Assembly (NCBI GenBank): GCA_937891475.1
Contig: CALATC010000144.1
Span: forward strand, 1 to 12,875
Direction of reading: 5' to 3'
DNA length: 12,875 nt
From: an uncultured Granulicatella sp.
GTDB lineage: Bacteria > Bacillota > Bacilli > Lactobacillales > Aerococcaceae
Shown piece by piece: positions 6,282 through 12,875 of this stretch; position 1 is the first letter of the stretch; each line of letters starts with the position of its first letter. Made by a program: the position numbers and the translations under genes. The notes under the pieces were generated by a model that was not told the DNA's origin, made no database searches, and saw only the letters and a list, made by a program, of their open reading frames with translations.

Positions 6282-6647
6282 ATGAAAGTAGTTTTTTTAT
6301 CATTGACAGGACAGACGAGAAGATTTGTTCAAAAATTGGAGTTTCCCACTGTAGAAATTACACCACAAAATGTATTTCAAACAATGGATGAGCCTTATAT
6401 TATTATAAGTCCTACTTATGATATGGAAGTATTTGAATATTTTCAAGATTTTATTGAAACAGATGATAACCAAGCTTTATTAAAAGGAGTAGCTGGATCT
6501 GGAAATCGAAATTTTAATACTTCTTTTTGTTCGACGGCAAAATTGATTTCTTCTACTTATGACGTTCCACTATTGCATTGTTTTGAGTTTCATGGAACTC
6601 AAAAAGACGTAACTATAATAAAGGAAAAGGTGAGCGAACTTGGATAG
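6282..6647 (+). CDS. nrdI: NrdI, flavodoxin-like activator of class Ib ribonucleotide reductase
   Basis: A 121-residue cytosolic FMN protein that supplies oxidant to NrdF so its dimanganese-tyrosyl radical cofactor can form. FMN-binding loops are visible: SLTGQTRRF (7-15, phosphate loop), SPTYD (43-47), GSGNRNF (72-78) and FEFHGT (101-106). The length is close to other NrdI proteins (about 120-135). ATG 6282 follows GAGGAG (6271-6276) at 5 nt. It is the first gene of the nrdIEF operon and overlaps nrdE by 8 nt, consistent with translational coupling. Expression should be controlled by the promoter at 6226 and the NrdR boxes upstream. The presence of NrdI supports an Mn-dependent class Ib enzyme. 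Confidence 0.95.
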   Translation: MKVVFLSLTGQTRRFVQKLEFPTVEITPQNVFQTMDEPYIIISPTYDMEVFEYFQDFIETDDNQALLKGVAGSGNRNFNTSFCSTAKLISSTYDVPLLHCFEFHGTQKDVTIIKEKVSELG

Positions 6648-8817
6648 TCCAAAATTAATTAGTAAATCTCAAGAAGTAACATATTTTTCATTAAATAATG
6701 AATTGAACCGTCCGGTTGATGGAAAAATTCCGTTACATAAGGATAAAGAAGCAGTACGTGCATTCTTCTTAGAACATGTTAATCCAAACACGGTATTTTT
6801 CTATACATTAGATGAAAAATTAGATTATTTACTTGAACATGATTATTTAGAAGAAGAGTTTTTAAATAAATATGACCGAGAATTTGTTAAAAGCTTAATG
6901 CAAGAAATTTATAAGAAAAAATTCCGTTTTCGTTCATTTATGTCAGCATTTAAGTTTTATAAGCAATATGCTTTAAAAACAAATGATGGTGAACGTTATT
7001 TAGAACGTTTTGAAGATCGTATTGTCTTTAATGCTTTATTTTTAGCAGATGGAGATGAACAATTAGCTAGAGACTTAGCTGAAGAGATGATTCATCAACG
7101 TTATCAACCAGCAACTCCAACATTTTTAAATGCCGGAAGAAAGCGTCGTGGTGAATTAGTTTCTTGTTTCTTAATTCAAACAACAGATGACATGAATAGT
7201 ATTGGTCGTACGATTAACTCTGCATTACAATTATCTAGAATTGGTGGAGGCGTTGGTGTAAGTTTATCAAATGTTCGTGCAGCTGGAGACCCAATTAAGA
7301 AAATTGAAAATGCTTCTAGCGGGGTTGTTCCAATTATGAAATTATTAGAAGATAGTTTCAGTTATTCAAACCAATTAGGACAACGTAATGGTGCAGGAGC
7401 CGTTTATTTAAATGTTTTCCACCCAGATATCGTATCATTCTTGTCGACTAAAAAAGAAAATGCGGATGAAAAAATTCGTGTTAAAACATTATCATTAGGG
7501 CTAGTAGTTCCAGATAAGTTTTACGAGTTAATTAAGAATGATGATATGATGTATTTATTTAGTCCATATGATGTGGAACGTATTTATGGTGTTCCTTTCT
7601 CTTATGTAGATATTACAAAAGAGTATGATAATATGGTGAATAATCCAGAAATTCGTAAATCAAAATTGCGTGCACGTGATTTAGAACAAGAAATTAGTAA
7701 ATTACAACAAGAATCTGGTTATCCATATATCGTAAATATTGATACAGTGAATAAAGCAAATCCAATTGATGGAAAAATCATTATGAGTAACTTATGTTCA
7801 GAAATTTTACAAGTACAAAGTCCTTCAGTGATTAATAATGCGCAAGAGTATGAAGTGCTTGGAACGGATATTAGTTGTAATTTAGGTTCTACAAATATTG
7901 TTAATTTAATGCAATCACCTGATTTTGAACGTTCAATTGAAGTAGCAGTTCGTGCATTAACATTTGTCACAGATCACTCAAGTATCGATGCAGTTCCAAC
8001 AGTGAAAAATGGAAACCAAAAAGCTCATACAATTGGGTTAGGAGCAATGGGCTTACATACATTCTTTGCGTTAAATCAAATGGAATATGGTTCGCCTGAA
8101 TCGATTGAAGTAACAGATTTATACTTCCGTCTATTGAATTTCTATACATTAAAAGCAAGTCATAAAATTGCGAAAGAACGTGGCGTAACTTTTGATGGAT
8201 TTGAAAAATCTGCCTATGCATCAGGAACTTATTTCGATGCTTATACAGAGTCAGATGTAGAAATTAAATCTGAAAAAGTAAAAGAAATTTTTGCAAACTT
8301 ACCAATTCCAACGGCAGAAGATTGGAAACAATTAAAAGCAGATGTTATGGCTGATGGATTATATCACCAAAATCGTTTAGCAATTGCTCCAACAGGCTCA
8401 ATCAGCTATGTAAATGAAACAAGTGCGAGCTTACATCCAATTACTCGTTTAATAGAAGAACGTCAAGAGAAGAAGACTGGTAAAACTTATTATCCAGCAC
8501 CATTCTTATCAAATGAAACATTACCATATTATAAATCAGCTTATGATATTGATATGCGTAAAGTGATTGATGTATATGCAGCAGCTCAAAAACATATTGA
8601 CCAAGGAATGAGTTTAACATTATTCATGCGTTCTGAATTACCAGAAGGTTTATATGAATGGAAAAATGGACGTACAAGAAAAATGACAACAAGAGATTTA
8701 AATATCTTAAGAAACTATGCTTGGAATAAAGGAATCAAATCAATTTATTATGTTCGTACATTTACAGAAAATAATGATGAAATTGGAAGTAATGGTTGCG
8801 AAAGTTGTAGTATTTAA
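6640..8817 (+). CDS. nrdE: NrdE, class Ib ribonucleoside-diphosphate reductase alpha (catalytic) subunit
   Basis: A 725-residue catalytic subunit reducing NDPs to dNDPs. Key residues are in place: C176 (LVSCF) and C413 (DISCNLGS) form the redox pair; N384, C386 and E388 (NLCSE) carry the thiyl radical and substrate contacts; Y703-Y704 (IYYVRT) are the radical-relay tyrosines; C720 and C723 (CESC) near the C-terminus shuttle electrons. PTGSIS and ATPTFLNAG family motifs are present. Residues ~10-95 match the short class Ib N-terminal domain without a full ATP cone. The start is TTG at 6640: no ATG occurs nearby, and AGGTGA (6628-6633) lies 6 nt before it. The start codon lies inside the end of nrdI. 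Middle gene of nrdIEF; no nrdH redoxin gene is adjacent. Confidence 0.97.
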   Translation: MDSPKLISKSQEVTYFSLNNELNRPVDGKIPLHKDKEAVRAFFLEHVNPNTVFFYTLDEKLDYLLEHDYLEEEFLNKYDREFVKSLMQEIYKKKFRFRSFMSAFKFYKQYALKTNDGERYLERFEDRIVFNALFLADGDEQLARDLAEEMIHQRYQPATPTFLNAGRKRRGELVSCFLIQTTDDMNSIGRTINSALQLSRIGGGVGVSLSNVRAAGDPIKKIENASSGVVPIMKLLEDSFSYSNQLGQRNGAGAVYLNVFHPDIVSFLSTKKENADEKIRVKTLSLGLVVPDKFYELIKNDDMMYLFSPYDVERIYGVPFSYVDITKEYDNMVNNPEIRKSKLRARDLEQEISKLQQESGYPYIVNIDTVNKANPIDGKIIMSNLCSEILQVQSPSVINNAQEYEVLGTDISCNLGSTNIVNLMQSPDFERSIEVAVRALTFVTDHSSIDAVPTVKNGNQKAHTIGLGAMGLHTFFALNQMEYGSPESIEVTDLYFRLLNFYTLKASHKIAKERGVTFDGFEKSAYASGTYFDAYTESDVEIKSEKVKEIFANLPIPTAEDWKQLKADVMADGLYHQNRLAIAPTGSISYVNETSASLHPITRLIEERQEKKTGKTYYPAPFLSNETLPYYKSAYDIDMRKVIDVYAAAQKHIDQGMSLTLFMRSELPEGLYEWKNGRTRKMTTRDLNILRNYAWNKGIKSIYYVRTFTENNDEIGSNGCESCSI

Positions 8818-8837
8818 TTCAAAAAAGGAGACTTATC

Positions 8838-9848
8838 ATGAGTGAGAAACGATATTTTAATGAGATTTTGTCACAAAAGGCTTCTGCACCAGTAGCTTAT
8901 TATAAAGCAATCGACTGGAACCAAGTAGAAGATATGATTGACAAAATGACATGGGAAAAGTTAACCGAGCAATTTTGGTTAGATACTCGTATTCCTGTTT
9001 CAAATGACTTAGATGACTGGAGAACATTATCCCCAGCTGAAAAAGATGTTGTAGGGAAAGTATTTGGAGGATTGACTTTATTAGATACATTGCAATCTGA
9101 AGAAGGTGCAAGTCTGATGAAAGACTATGTTCGTACACAACATGAAGAAGCAGTATGGAATAATATTCAATTTATGGAATCTGTTCATGCGAAAAGTTAT
9201 TCAACGATTTTCAGTACTTTGCATACAAAAGCTGAAATCGAAGAAATTTTTGAGTGGACAAATAATAATGAGTTTTTACAATATAAAGCTCAAAAAATTA
9301 ATGAAATTTACCAAAGTAGAGATGCACTAAAAATGAAAGTAGCTTCAACGATGTTAGAAACATTTTTATTCTATAGTGGCTTCTTTACACCATTGTATTA
9401 TTTAGGAAATAATAAATTAGCCAATGTAGCGGAAATTATTAAATTAATTATTCGTGATGAATCTGTTCACGGAACTTATACAGGCTATAAATTCCAACAA
9501 GGATACAATGAATTACCTTTAGAAGAACAAGAAACTCTTAAAATGTGGGTTTATCAATTATGTTTAGAATTGTATCAAAATGAAGTGAAGTATACACAAT
9601 CAATTTATGATCAAGTTGGTTGGACTGAAAAAGTAAAAGTGTTCATTCGTTATAATGCGAATAAGGCTTTACAAAATTTAGGGTTTGATCCATTATTCCC
9701 AGATACAGCTGAAGATGTGGATCCAATTGTGATGAATGGTATTTCAACAGGTACAAGTAATCATGACTTCTTCTCTCAAGTGGGGAATGGTTATTTACTT
9801 GGGACAGTAGAAGCTATGGAAGATGATGATTATTCTAAATGGATGTAA
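8838..9848 (+). CDS. nrdF: NrdF, class Ib ribonucleotide reductase beta (radical) subunit
   Basis: A 336-residue ferritin-fold subunit that holds the dimetal-tyrosyl radical. All metal ligands are present with class I spacing: D83 (LLDTLQ), E114 and H117 (FMESVH), E174 (MLET), E208 and H211 (DESVH). The radical tyrosine is Y121 in HAKSYS, four residues after H117. The acidic, aromatic C-terminal tail (EDDDYSKWM) should dock onto NrdE. ATG 8838 follows AAGGAG (8825-8830) at 7 nt, 20 bases after nrdE. Last gene of the nrdIEF operon, ending at a strong terminator. With NrdI upstream, the Mn(III)2-Y cofactor is the likely physiological form, though Fe can also load in this family. Confidence 0.97.
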   Translation: MSEKRYFNEILSQKASAPVAYYKAIDWNQVEDMIDKMTWEKLTEQFWLDTRIPVSNDLDDWRTLSPAEKDVVGKVFGGLTLLDTLQSEEGASLMKDYVRTQHEEAVWNNIQFMESVHAKSYSTIFSTLHTKAEIEEIFEWTNNNEFLQYKAQKINEIYQSRDALKMKVASTMLETFLFYSGFFTPLYYLGNNKLANVAEIIKLIIRDESVHGTYTGYKFQQGYNELPLEEQETLKMWVYQLCLELYQNEVKYTQSIYDQVGWTEKVKVFIRYNANKALQNLGFDPLFPDTAEDVDPIVMNGISTGTSNHDFFSQVGNGYLLGTVEAMEDDDYSKWM

Positions 9849-9851
9849 TCT

Positions 9852-9890
9852 AAATAAAGACTTTTATGCGCTGCATAAAAGTCTTTATTT
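9852..9890. terminator. bidirectional terminator shared by nrdF and tag
   Basis: Bases 9852-9869 pair perfectly with 9873-9890 (18 bp) around a GCT loop. The outer part is A-rich on the left and T-rich on the right, so it can end transcription from both sides. It covers the tag stop codon (9885-9887, minus strand). Confidence 0.88.
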
Positions 9891-10436
9891 GTGTTTATAT
9901 GGACAAGAGATTAGATGATCATTAATGATGCCGGATGCTTGTAAAAATGAATAGAGGGTAGTAGGTCCGATAAATTTGAATCCGAGTTTTTTGAATTCTT
10001 TACATAATTGTTCGGTTAGTGGAGTAGAAGAAGGAACTTCTTCCATTGTTTCCCAGTGATTAATGATTGGAGTGTGGTCAAACTTGCTCCATAAAAATTC
10101 ATGAAAACTTCCGTATTGAACTTGTAACTGTAAAATGATTTTTGCATTTTGTATAGTGGATTCAATTTTTTGACGATGACGAATGATTTTAGGATTTTGG
10201 AGTAATGTTTCTACATTGTCTTTTGTATATTGACTCACTTTATGAATCTCAAACTGTTCAAAGGCTTCTCTAAATCCTTCTCGTTTTTTCAAAATGGTTG
10301 ACCAACTAAGTCCTGCTTGCATTACTTCTAATGTTAAAATCTCAAATAGTTTTTGATCATCAAAGCAAGGAACTCCCCATTCTTCATCATGATATTTTTG
10401 ATCGAGTTCAGAAATAGTTGCCCAAGCACAACGCAT
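9885..10436 (-). CDS. tag: DNA-3-methyladenine glycosylase I
   Basis: A 183-residue base-excision repair enzyme of the TAG family that removes 3-methyladenine from alkylated DNA. The N-terminus MRCAW and YHDEEWG contain zinc ligands C3 and H16; the C-terminal INDHLISC supplies H174 and C178, completing the Cys-His-His-Cys zinc site of this family. E37 corresponds to the conserved acid of the base-binding pocket, followed by QAGLSWSTIL. LGFKFIGPTT is the helix-hairpin-helix region that grips DNA. The length matches E. coli Tag (187). ATG 10436 is preceded by AGGAGG with 8-nt spacing. It is transcribed alone, toward nrdF and divergent from glyQS. Confidence 0.96.
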   Translation of the reverse strand: MRCAWATISELDQKYHDEEWGVPCFDDQKLFEILTLEVMQAGLSWSTILKKREGFREAFEQFEIHKVSQYTKDNVETLLQNPKIIRHRQKIESTIQNAKIILQLQVQYGSFHEFLWSKFDHTPIINHWETMEEVPSSTPLTEQLCKEFKKLGFKFIGPTTLYSFLQASGIINDHLISCPYKHK

Positions 10437-10464
10437 AAAAATCGCCTCCTTTAAGAATGGAAAA

Positions 10465-10473
10465 ATTATATCA
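10465..10473 (-). promoter_or_regulatory. extended -10 promoter of tag
   Basis: On the minus strand TGATATAAT combines a perfect -10 box with the upstream TGn extension, about 28 bases before the tag start codon. The -35 region (TTAGCT at 10489-10494) is weak, typical for extended -10 promoters. Confidence 0.6.
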
Positions 10474-10511
10474 TAATGAAGAGGTAAAAGCTAACAAATG
10501 ATTGATATAAC

Positions 10512-10540
10512 TTGACTTTTGAAGGAAAAATCAGTAATAT
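10512..10540 (+). promoter_or_regulatory. glyQS promoter
   Basis: TTGACT (10512-10517), a 17-nt spacer and TAATAT (10535-10540) lie just before the T-box leader. Transcription should start near 10547. Confidence 0.65.
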
Positions 10541-10546
10541 TAATGC

Positions 10547-10748
10547 AGTAAATATGATGTTGAAAATGAGACTTTAATTCTAGATATGTATAGAGAGAGC
10601 GGGCTAGGTGGAATCCGTTTGATAGAGAATTAATAGTGGCGCATTGGAGTCAATCAACAATGAAGCTTAGAGTTTTCTAAGAAATTAGGGTGGAACCGCG
10701 ATGAATCGTCCCTATGTATGCTTTTTTAGTGTACATAGGGATTTTTTT
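10547..10748 (+). ncRNA. T-box riboswitch leader of glyQS, probable glycine GGC specifier
   Basis: The signature T-box AGGGTGGAACCGCG is at 10687-10700. The base of Stem I is formed by GACTTTAAT (10570-10578) and ATTGGAGTC (10643-10651, two G-U pairs). The specifier loop sits just before the right arm and contains GGC at 10638-10640, a glycine codon that agrees with the downstream gene. An AGAGAG motif (10592-10597) marks the Stem I 5' side. TCCCT (10709-10713) can pair either with the T-box AGGG (antiterminator, stabilised by uncharged tRNA-Gly) or with the terminator's right arm. The 5' end is inferred from the promoter. Confidence 0.93.
10709..10748 (+). terminator. T-box-controlled intrinsic terminator upstream of glyQ
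   Basis: TCCCTATGTA (10709-10718) pairs perfectly with TACATAGGGA (10732-10741), followed by seven T residues (10742-10748). It is mutually exclusive with the antiterminator that uses the T-box sequence at 10687-10700. Confidence 0.92.
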
Positions 10749-10756
10749 ATAGGAAA

Positions 10757-10764
10757 AAGGAGGA
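10757..10764 (+). promoter_or_regulatory. orphan strong Shine-Dalgarno-like sequence in the glyQ leader
   Basis: AAAGGAGG lies right after the terminator T-run, about 75 bases before the glyQ start, with no start codon at a usable distance. The site actually used for glyQ (AGTAGGA near 10828-10833) is much weaker. It could stabilise the mRNA by binding ribosomes; this is inference. Confidence 0.3.
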
Positions 10765-10838
10765 AAGACTTCGTTTTACAATAAGAGATTCTAGATGAAT
10801 TTTATCCTGTCATAAAAATTATAGAAAGTAGGAATACT

Positions 10839-11720
10839 ATGTCAAAAAAATTAACAGTACAAGAAATTATTTTAACATTACAAAATTATTGGTCAAATCA
10901 AGGCTGTTTATTATTACAAGCTTATGATACTGAAAAAGGTGCTGGAACAATGAGTCCATATACTTTTTTACGTGCGATTGGACCAGAACCATGGAATGCT
11001 GCTTATGTAGAACCATCTCGCCGTCCAGCTGATGGTCGTTATGGTGAAAATCCAAACCGTTTATTCCAACATCATCAATTCCAAGTTGTGATGAAACCAT
11101 CTCCTGAAAACATTCAAGAGTTATATATCGGAAGTTTAATTGCATTAGGGATTGACCCATTAGAACATGATATTCGTTTCGTTGAAGATAACTGGGAAAA
11201 TCCATCATTAGGCTGTGCTGGTCTTGGATGGGAAGTATGGTTAGATGGAATGGAAGTCACTCAATTTACATACTTCCAACAAGTAGGGGGATTAGAATGT
11301 CACCCAGTAACAAGTGAAATTACTTATGGTTTAGAACGTTTAGCTTCTTACATCCAAGAAGTAGAAAGTGTATATGATTTAGTGTGGACTGGCGATGTAA
11401 AATATGGAGATATTTTCAAACAACCAGAATTTGAACATTCTAAATATGCATTTGAAGAAAGTAATCCTGAATTATTAATGCAATTATTTACTGAATATGA
11501 AAAAGAAGCAACAATCCTAATGGAAAAAGGTCTTGTTCACCCAGCTTATGACTGTGTATTAAAATGCTCTCATGCCTTTAACTTAATGGATGCACGTGGC
11601 ATTATTTCTGCGACAGACCGTGCAGGATTTTTAGGTCGTATTCGTAAAATGGCACGTACCATTGCTAAAACATTCGTAGCTGAAAGAGAATCTTTAGGAT
11701 TCCCATTATTGAAAGACTAA
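10839..11720 (+). CDS. glyQ: glycyl-tRNA synthetase alpha subunit
   Basis: A 293-residue class II synthetase subunit that activates glycine and forms the bacterial alpha2beta2 GlyRS. The family core is present: the [20 protein letters not shown] block at about 58-77, the FQVVMKPSP stretch (81-89), [19 protein letters not shown] near 130-148, and class II motif 3 in [10 protein letters not shown] (161-170). The length is typical (about 290-300). The ATG at 10839 has only a weak ribosome site (AGTAGGA, 5 nt away). Expression depends on read-through of the T-box terminator when tRNA-Gly is uncharged. glyS follows after 32 bases, so the two are co-transcribed. Confidence 0.98.
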   Translation: MSKKLTVQEIILTLQNYWSNQGCLLLQAYDTEKGAGTMSPYTFLRAIGPEPWNAAYVEPSRRPADGRYGENPNRLFQHHQFQVVMKPSPENIQELYIGSLIALGIDPLEHDIRFVEDNWENPSLGCAGLGWEVWLDGMEVTQFTYFQQVGGLECHPVTSEITYGLERLASYIQEVESVYDLVWTGDVKYGDIFKQPEFEHSKYAFEESNPELLMQLFTEYEKEATILMEKGLVHPAYDCVLKCSHAFNLMDARGIISATDRAGFLGRIRKMARTIAKTFVAERESLGFPLLKD

Positions 11721-11752
11721 TAGGATAGGCTAGTAACATTAGGAGGACAATT

Positions 11753-12875
11753 ATGACAAAATCATTATTATTAGAAATTGGTTTAGAAGAATTACCAGCG
11801 CAATATGTTCGTACAAGTTCAGAACAATTAGCGACTCGTGTGGAAGAATTTTTCAAACAAGAAAACTTATCATTTGAATCTGTAGAAGCTTTTGCAACAC
11901 CAAGAAGATTAGCAGTTCGTGTAAATGGATTAGAAGAAGAGCAAGAAGACCGTGTTGAAATTTTCAAAGGTCCATCTCTAGCAATTGCAAAAAAAGATGG
12001 CGCATGGACAAAAGCTGCTGAAGGATTTGTTCGTGGAAAAGGTTTAACAACAGACGATATTTACGTAGAAACCATTAAAGATGTAGAATATATCCACGTT
12101 AAACAATTATTACAAGGTAAATCAACAAAAGAAGTTGTTAAGAAATTATCTTCAGTTATTACCGATATGAAATTCCCAGTTACAATGCGTTGGGCTGATC
12201 ATACGTTTGAATATTTACGTCCAATTCACTGGATTGTTGCTTTATATGGAGAAGAAGTCATTGAAGAAATTCAAGTATTAGATGTAAAAGCTGGACGAGT
12301 TTCAAGAGGACATCGTTTCTTAGGAAAAGATACTGAGATTGCAAGCCCAGAACAATATGAACAAGCTTTAGCGGAACAATTTGTGATTGTAAATCAAGAT
12401 GAAAGAAAAGCATTAGTTCGTAAACAAATTGAAGAGTTAGCGGCTAAAAATGCTTGGATAGTTCCAATTGATGAAGAATTATTAGAAGAAGTAAGCTCTA
12501 TTTTAGAATATCCAACAGCTTTTGCTGGAACATTTGATGAAAAATATTTAGTCGTTCCAGAACCAGTATTAGTAACTTCTATGAAAGAACATCAACGTTA
12601 TTTTGTAGTATACAATGCACAAGGTGAATTACAACCTTATTTCATTTCTGCACGTAATGGAAATGACTACATGATTGAAAATGTGGCAAAAGGAAATCAA
12701 AAAGTATTAACAGCTCGTCTAGAAGATGCTTTATTCTTCTATGAAGAAGATAAAAAAGTTCCAATGACAGCTTTCTTGAAGAAATTAGAAACATTAAACT
12801 TCCATGCGAAAATTGGTTCAATGACTGAAAAAATGAATCGTGTTCAATTATTAGTAGGGCGTATTGCAAATGAAT
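11753..12875 (+). CDS. glyS: glycyl-tRNA synthetase beta subunit (3' end beyond the window)
   Basis: An open frame from ATG 11753 runs without a stop to the right edge, giving the first 374 codons of a protein that is normally about 690 residues. The N-terminus (MTKSLLLEIGLEELPAQYV) is diagnostic for the beta subunit, as are FATPRRLAV, FPVTMRW, FEYLRPIHWIVALYG and SMKEHQRYF. The beta subunit recognises tRNA-Gly and is needed for aminoacylation with GlyQ. AGGAGG (11741-11746) lies 6 nt before the ATG, a much stronger site than that of glyQ. It is the second gene of the T-box-controlled operon. The truncation is only the window boundary, with no sign of disruption. Confidence 0.97.
   Translation, partial: MTKSLLLEIGLEELPAQYVRTSSEQLATRVEEFFKQENLSFESVEAFATPRRLAVRVNGLEEEQEDRVEIFKGPSLAIAKKDGAWTKAAEGFVRGKGLTTDDIYVETIKDVEYIHVKQLLQGKSTKEVVKKLSSVITDMKFPVTMRWADHTFEYLRPIHWIVALYGEEVIEEIQVLDVKAGRVSRGHRFLGKDTEIASPEQYEQALAEQFVIVNQDERKALVRKQIEELAAKNAWIVPIDEELLEEVSSILEYPTAFAGTFDEKYLVVPEPVLVTSMKEHQRYFVVYNAQGELQPYFISARNGNDYMIENVAKGNQKVLTARLEDALFFYEEDKKVPMTAFLKKLETLNFHAKIGSMTEKMNRVQLLVGRIANE

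Noticed and set aside
9127..9330. 67-codon plus-strand frame inside nrdF
   Set aside because: It is an out-of-frame shadow of the conserved metal-binding region of nrdF.
10795..10815. Six-codon mini-ORF (ATG to TAA) before glyQ
   Set aside because: It has no ribosome site at suitable distance, and the T-box already explains leader control.
11665..11967. 100-codon minus-strand frame over glyQ/glyS
   Set aside because: It is antisense to two strongly conserved synthetase genes, with no ribosome site or recognisable protein. Other antisense frames within the peptidase, nrdE, nrdF and glyS genes were dropped for the same reason.
1..12875. CRISPR arrays, insertion sequences, rRNA or tRNA genes
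   Set aside because: No regularly spaced repeats, transposase motifs or conserved RNA genes were seen other than the T-box. The only periodic repeat is inside the lysozyme coding sequence.

Overview
The window is AT-rich, densely packed DNA from a low-GC Gram-positive bacterium. AAGGAG/AGGAGG ribosome sites, a glycine T-box, a glyQ-glyS synthetase pair, a class Ib ribonucleotide reductase operon, a CopY-type repressor and a choline-binding-type wall hydrolase together point to the Lactobacillales or a close relative. Streptococcus-, Gemella- or Granulicatella-like bacteria all fit; the genus cannot be fixed from the sequence alone.

Layout. Positions 1-541 hold a promoter remnant and a small four-helix membrane protein. 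Positions 542-994 are non-coding and contain a weak terminator-like hairpin and a 147-bp nested inverted-repeat element (734-880) with a closing stem and three internal hairpins. Positions 995-3919 encode a cytosolic M16C (PreP/insulinase-like) zinc peptidase that ends at its own terminator. Positions 4101-5612 encode a secreted LytC-like lysozyme: signal peptide, wall-binding repeats, then a GH25 domain. It converges on a copY-like repressor (5659-6090, minus). The 191-bp region between copY and nrdI is a compact divergent promoter region with up to three NrdR-box-like sites at 30-31 bp spacing and a degenerate cop box. nrdI-nrdE-nrdF (6282-9848) form one operon that converges on tag (3-methyladenine DNA glycosylase I, minus). 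The last part is a T-box-controlled glyQS operon; glyS runs off the right edge.

How the genes work together. NrdE (catalytic subunit), NrdF (dimetal-tyrosyl radical subunit) and NrdI (flavodoxin that activates the Mn form of NrdF) make dNTPs under aerobic conditions, and NrdR boxes are the expected dNTP-sensing control. The copper-sensing CopY homologue is transcribed divergently from the same region, with no copper ATPase or chaperone gene beside it here, and its predicted -35 overlaps the outermost NrdR-like site. This makes a copper/ribonucleotide-reductase regulatory link plausible but untested. glyQS is controlled by uncharged tRNA-Gly through a T-box with a likely GGC specifier. Both convergent gene pairs share a terminator hairpin that overlaps the stop codon of the minus-strand gene.

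The observations most worth following up are the nested hairpin element at 734-880 and the copY/nrdI divergent control region. No CRISPR array, insertion sequence, tRNA or rRNA was found.
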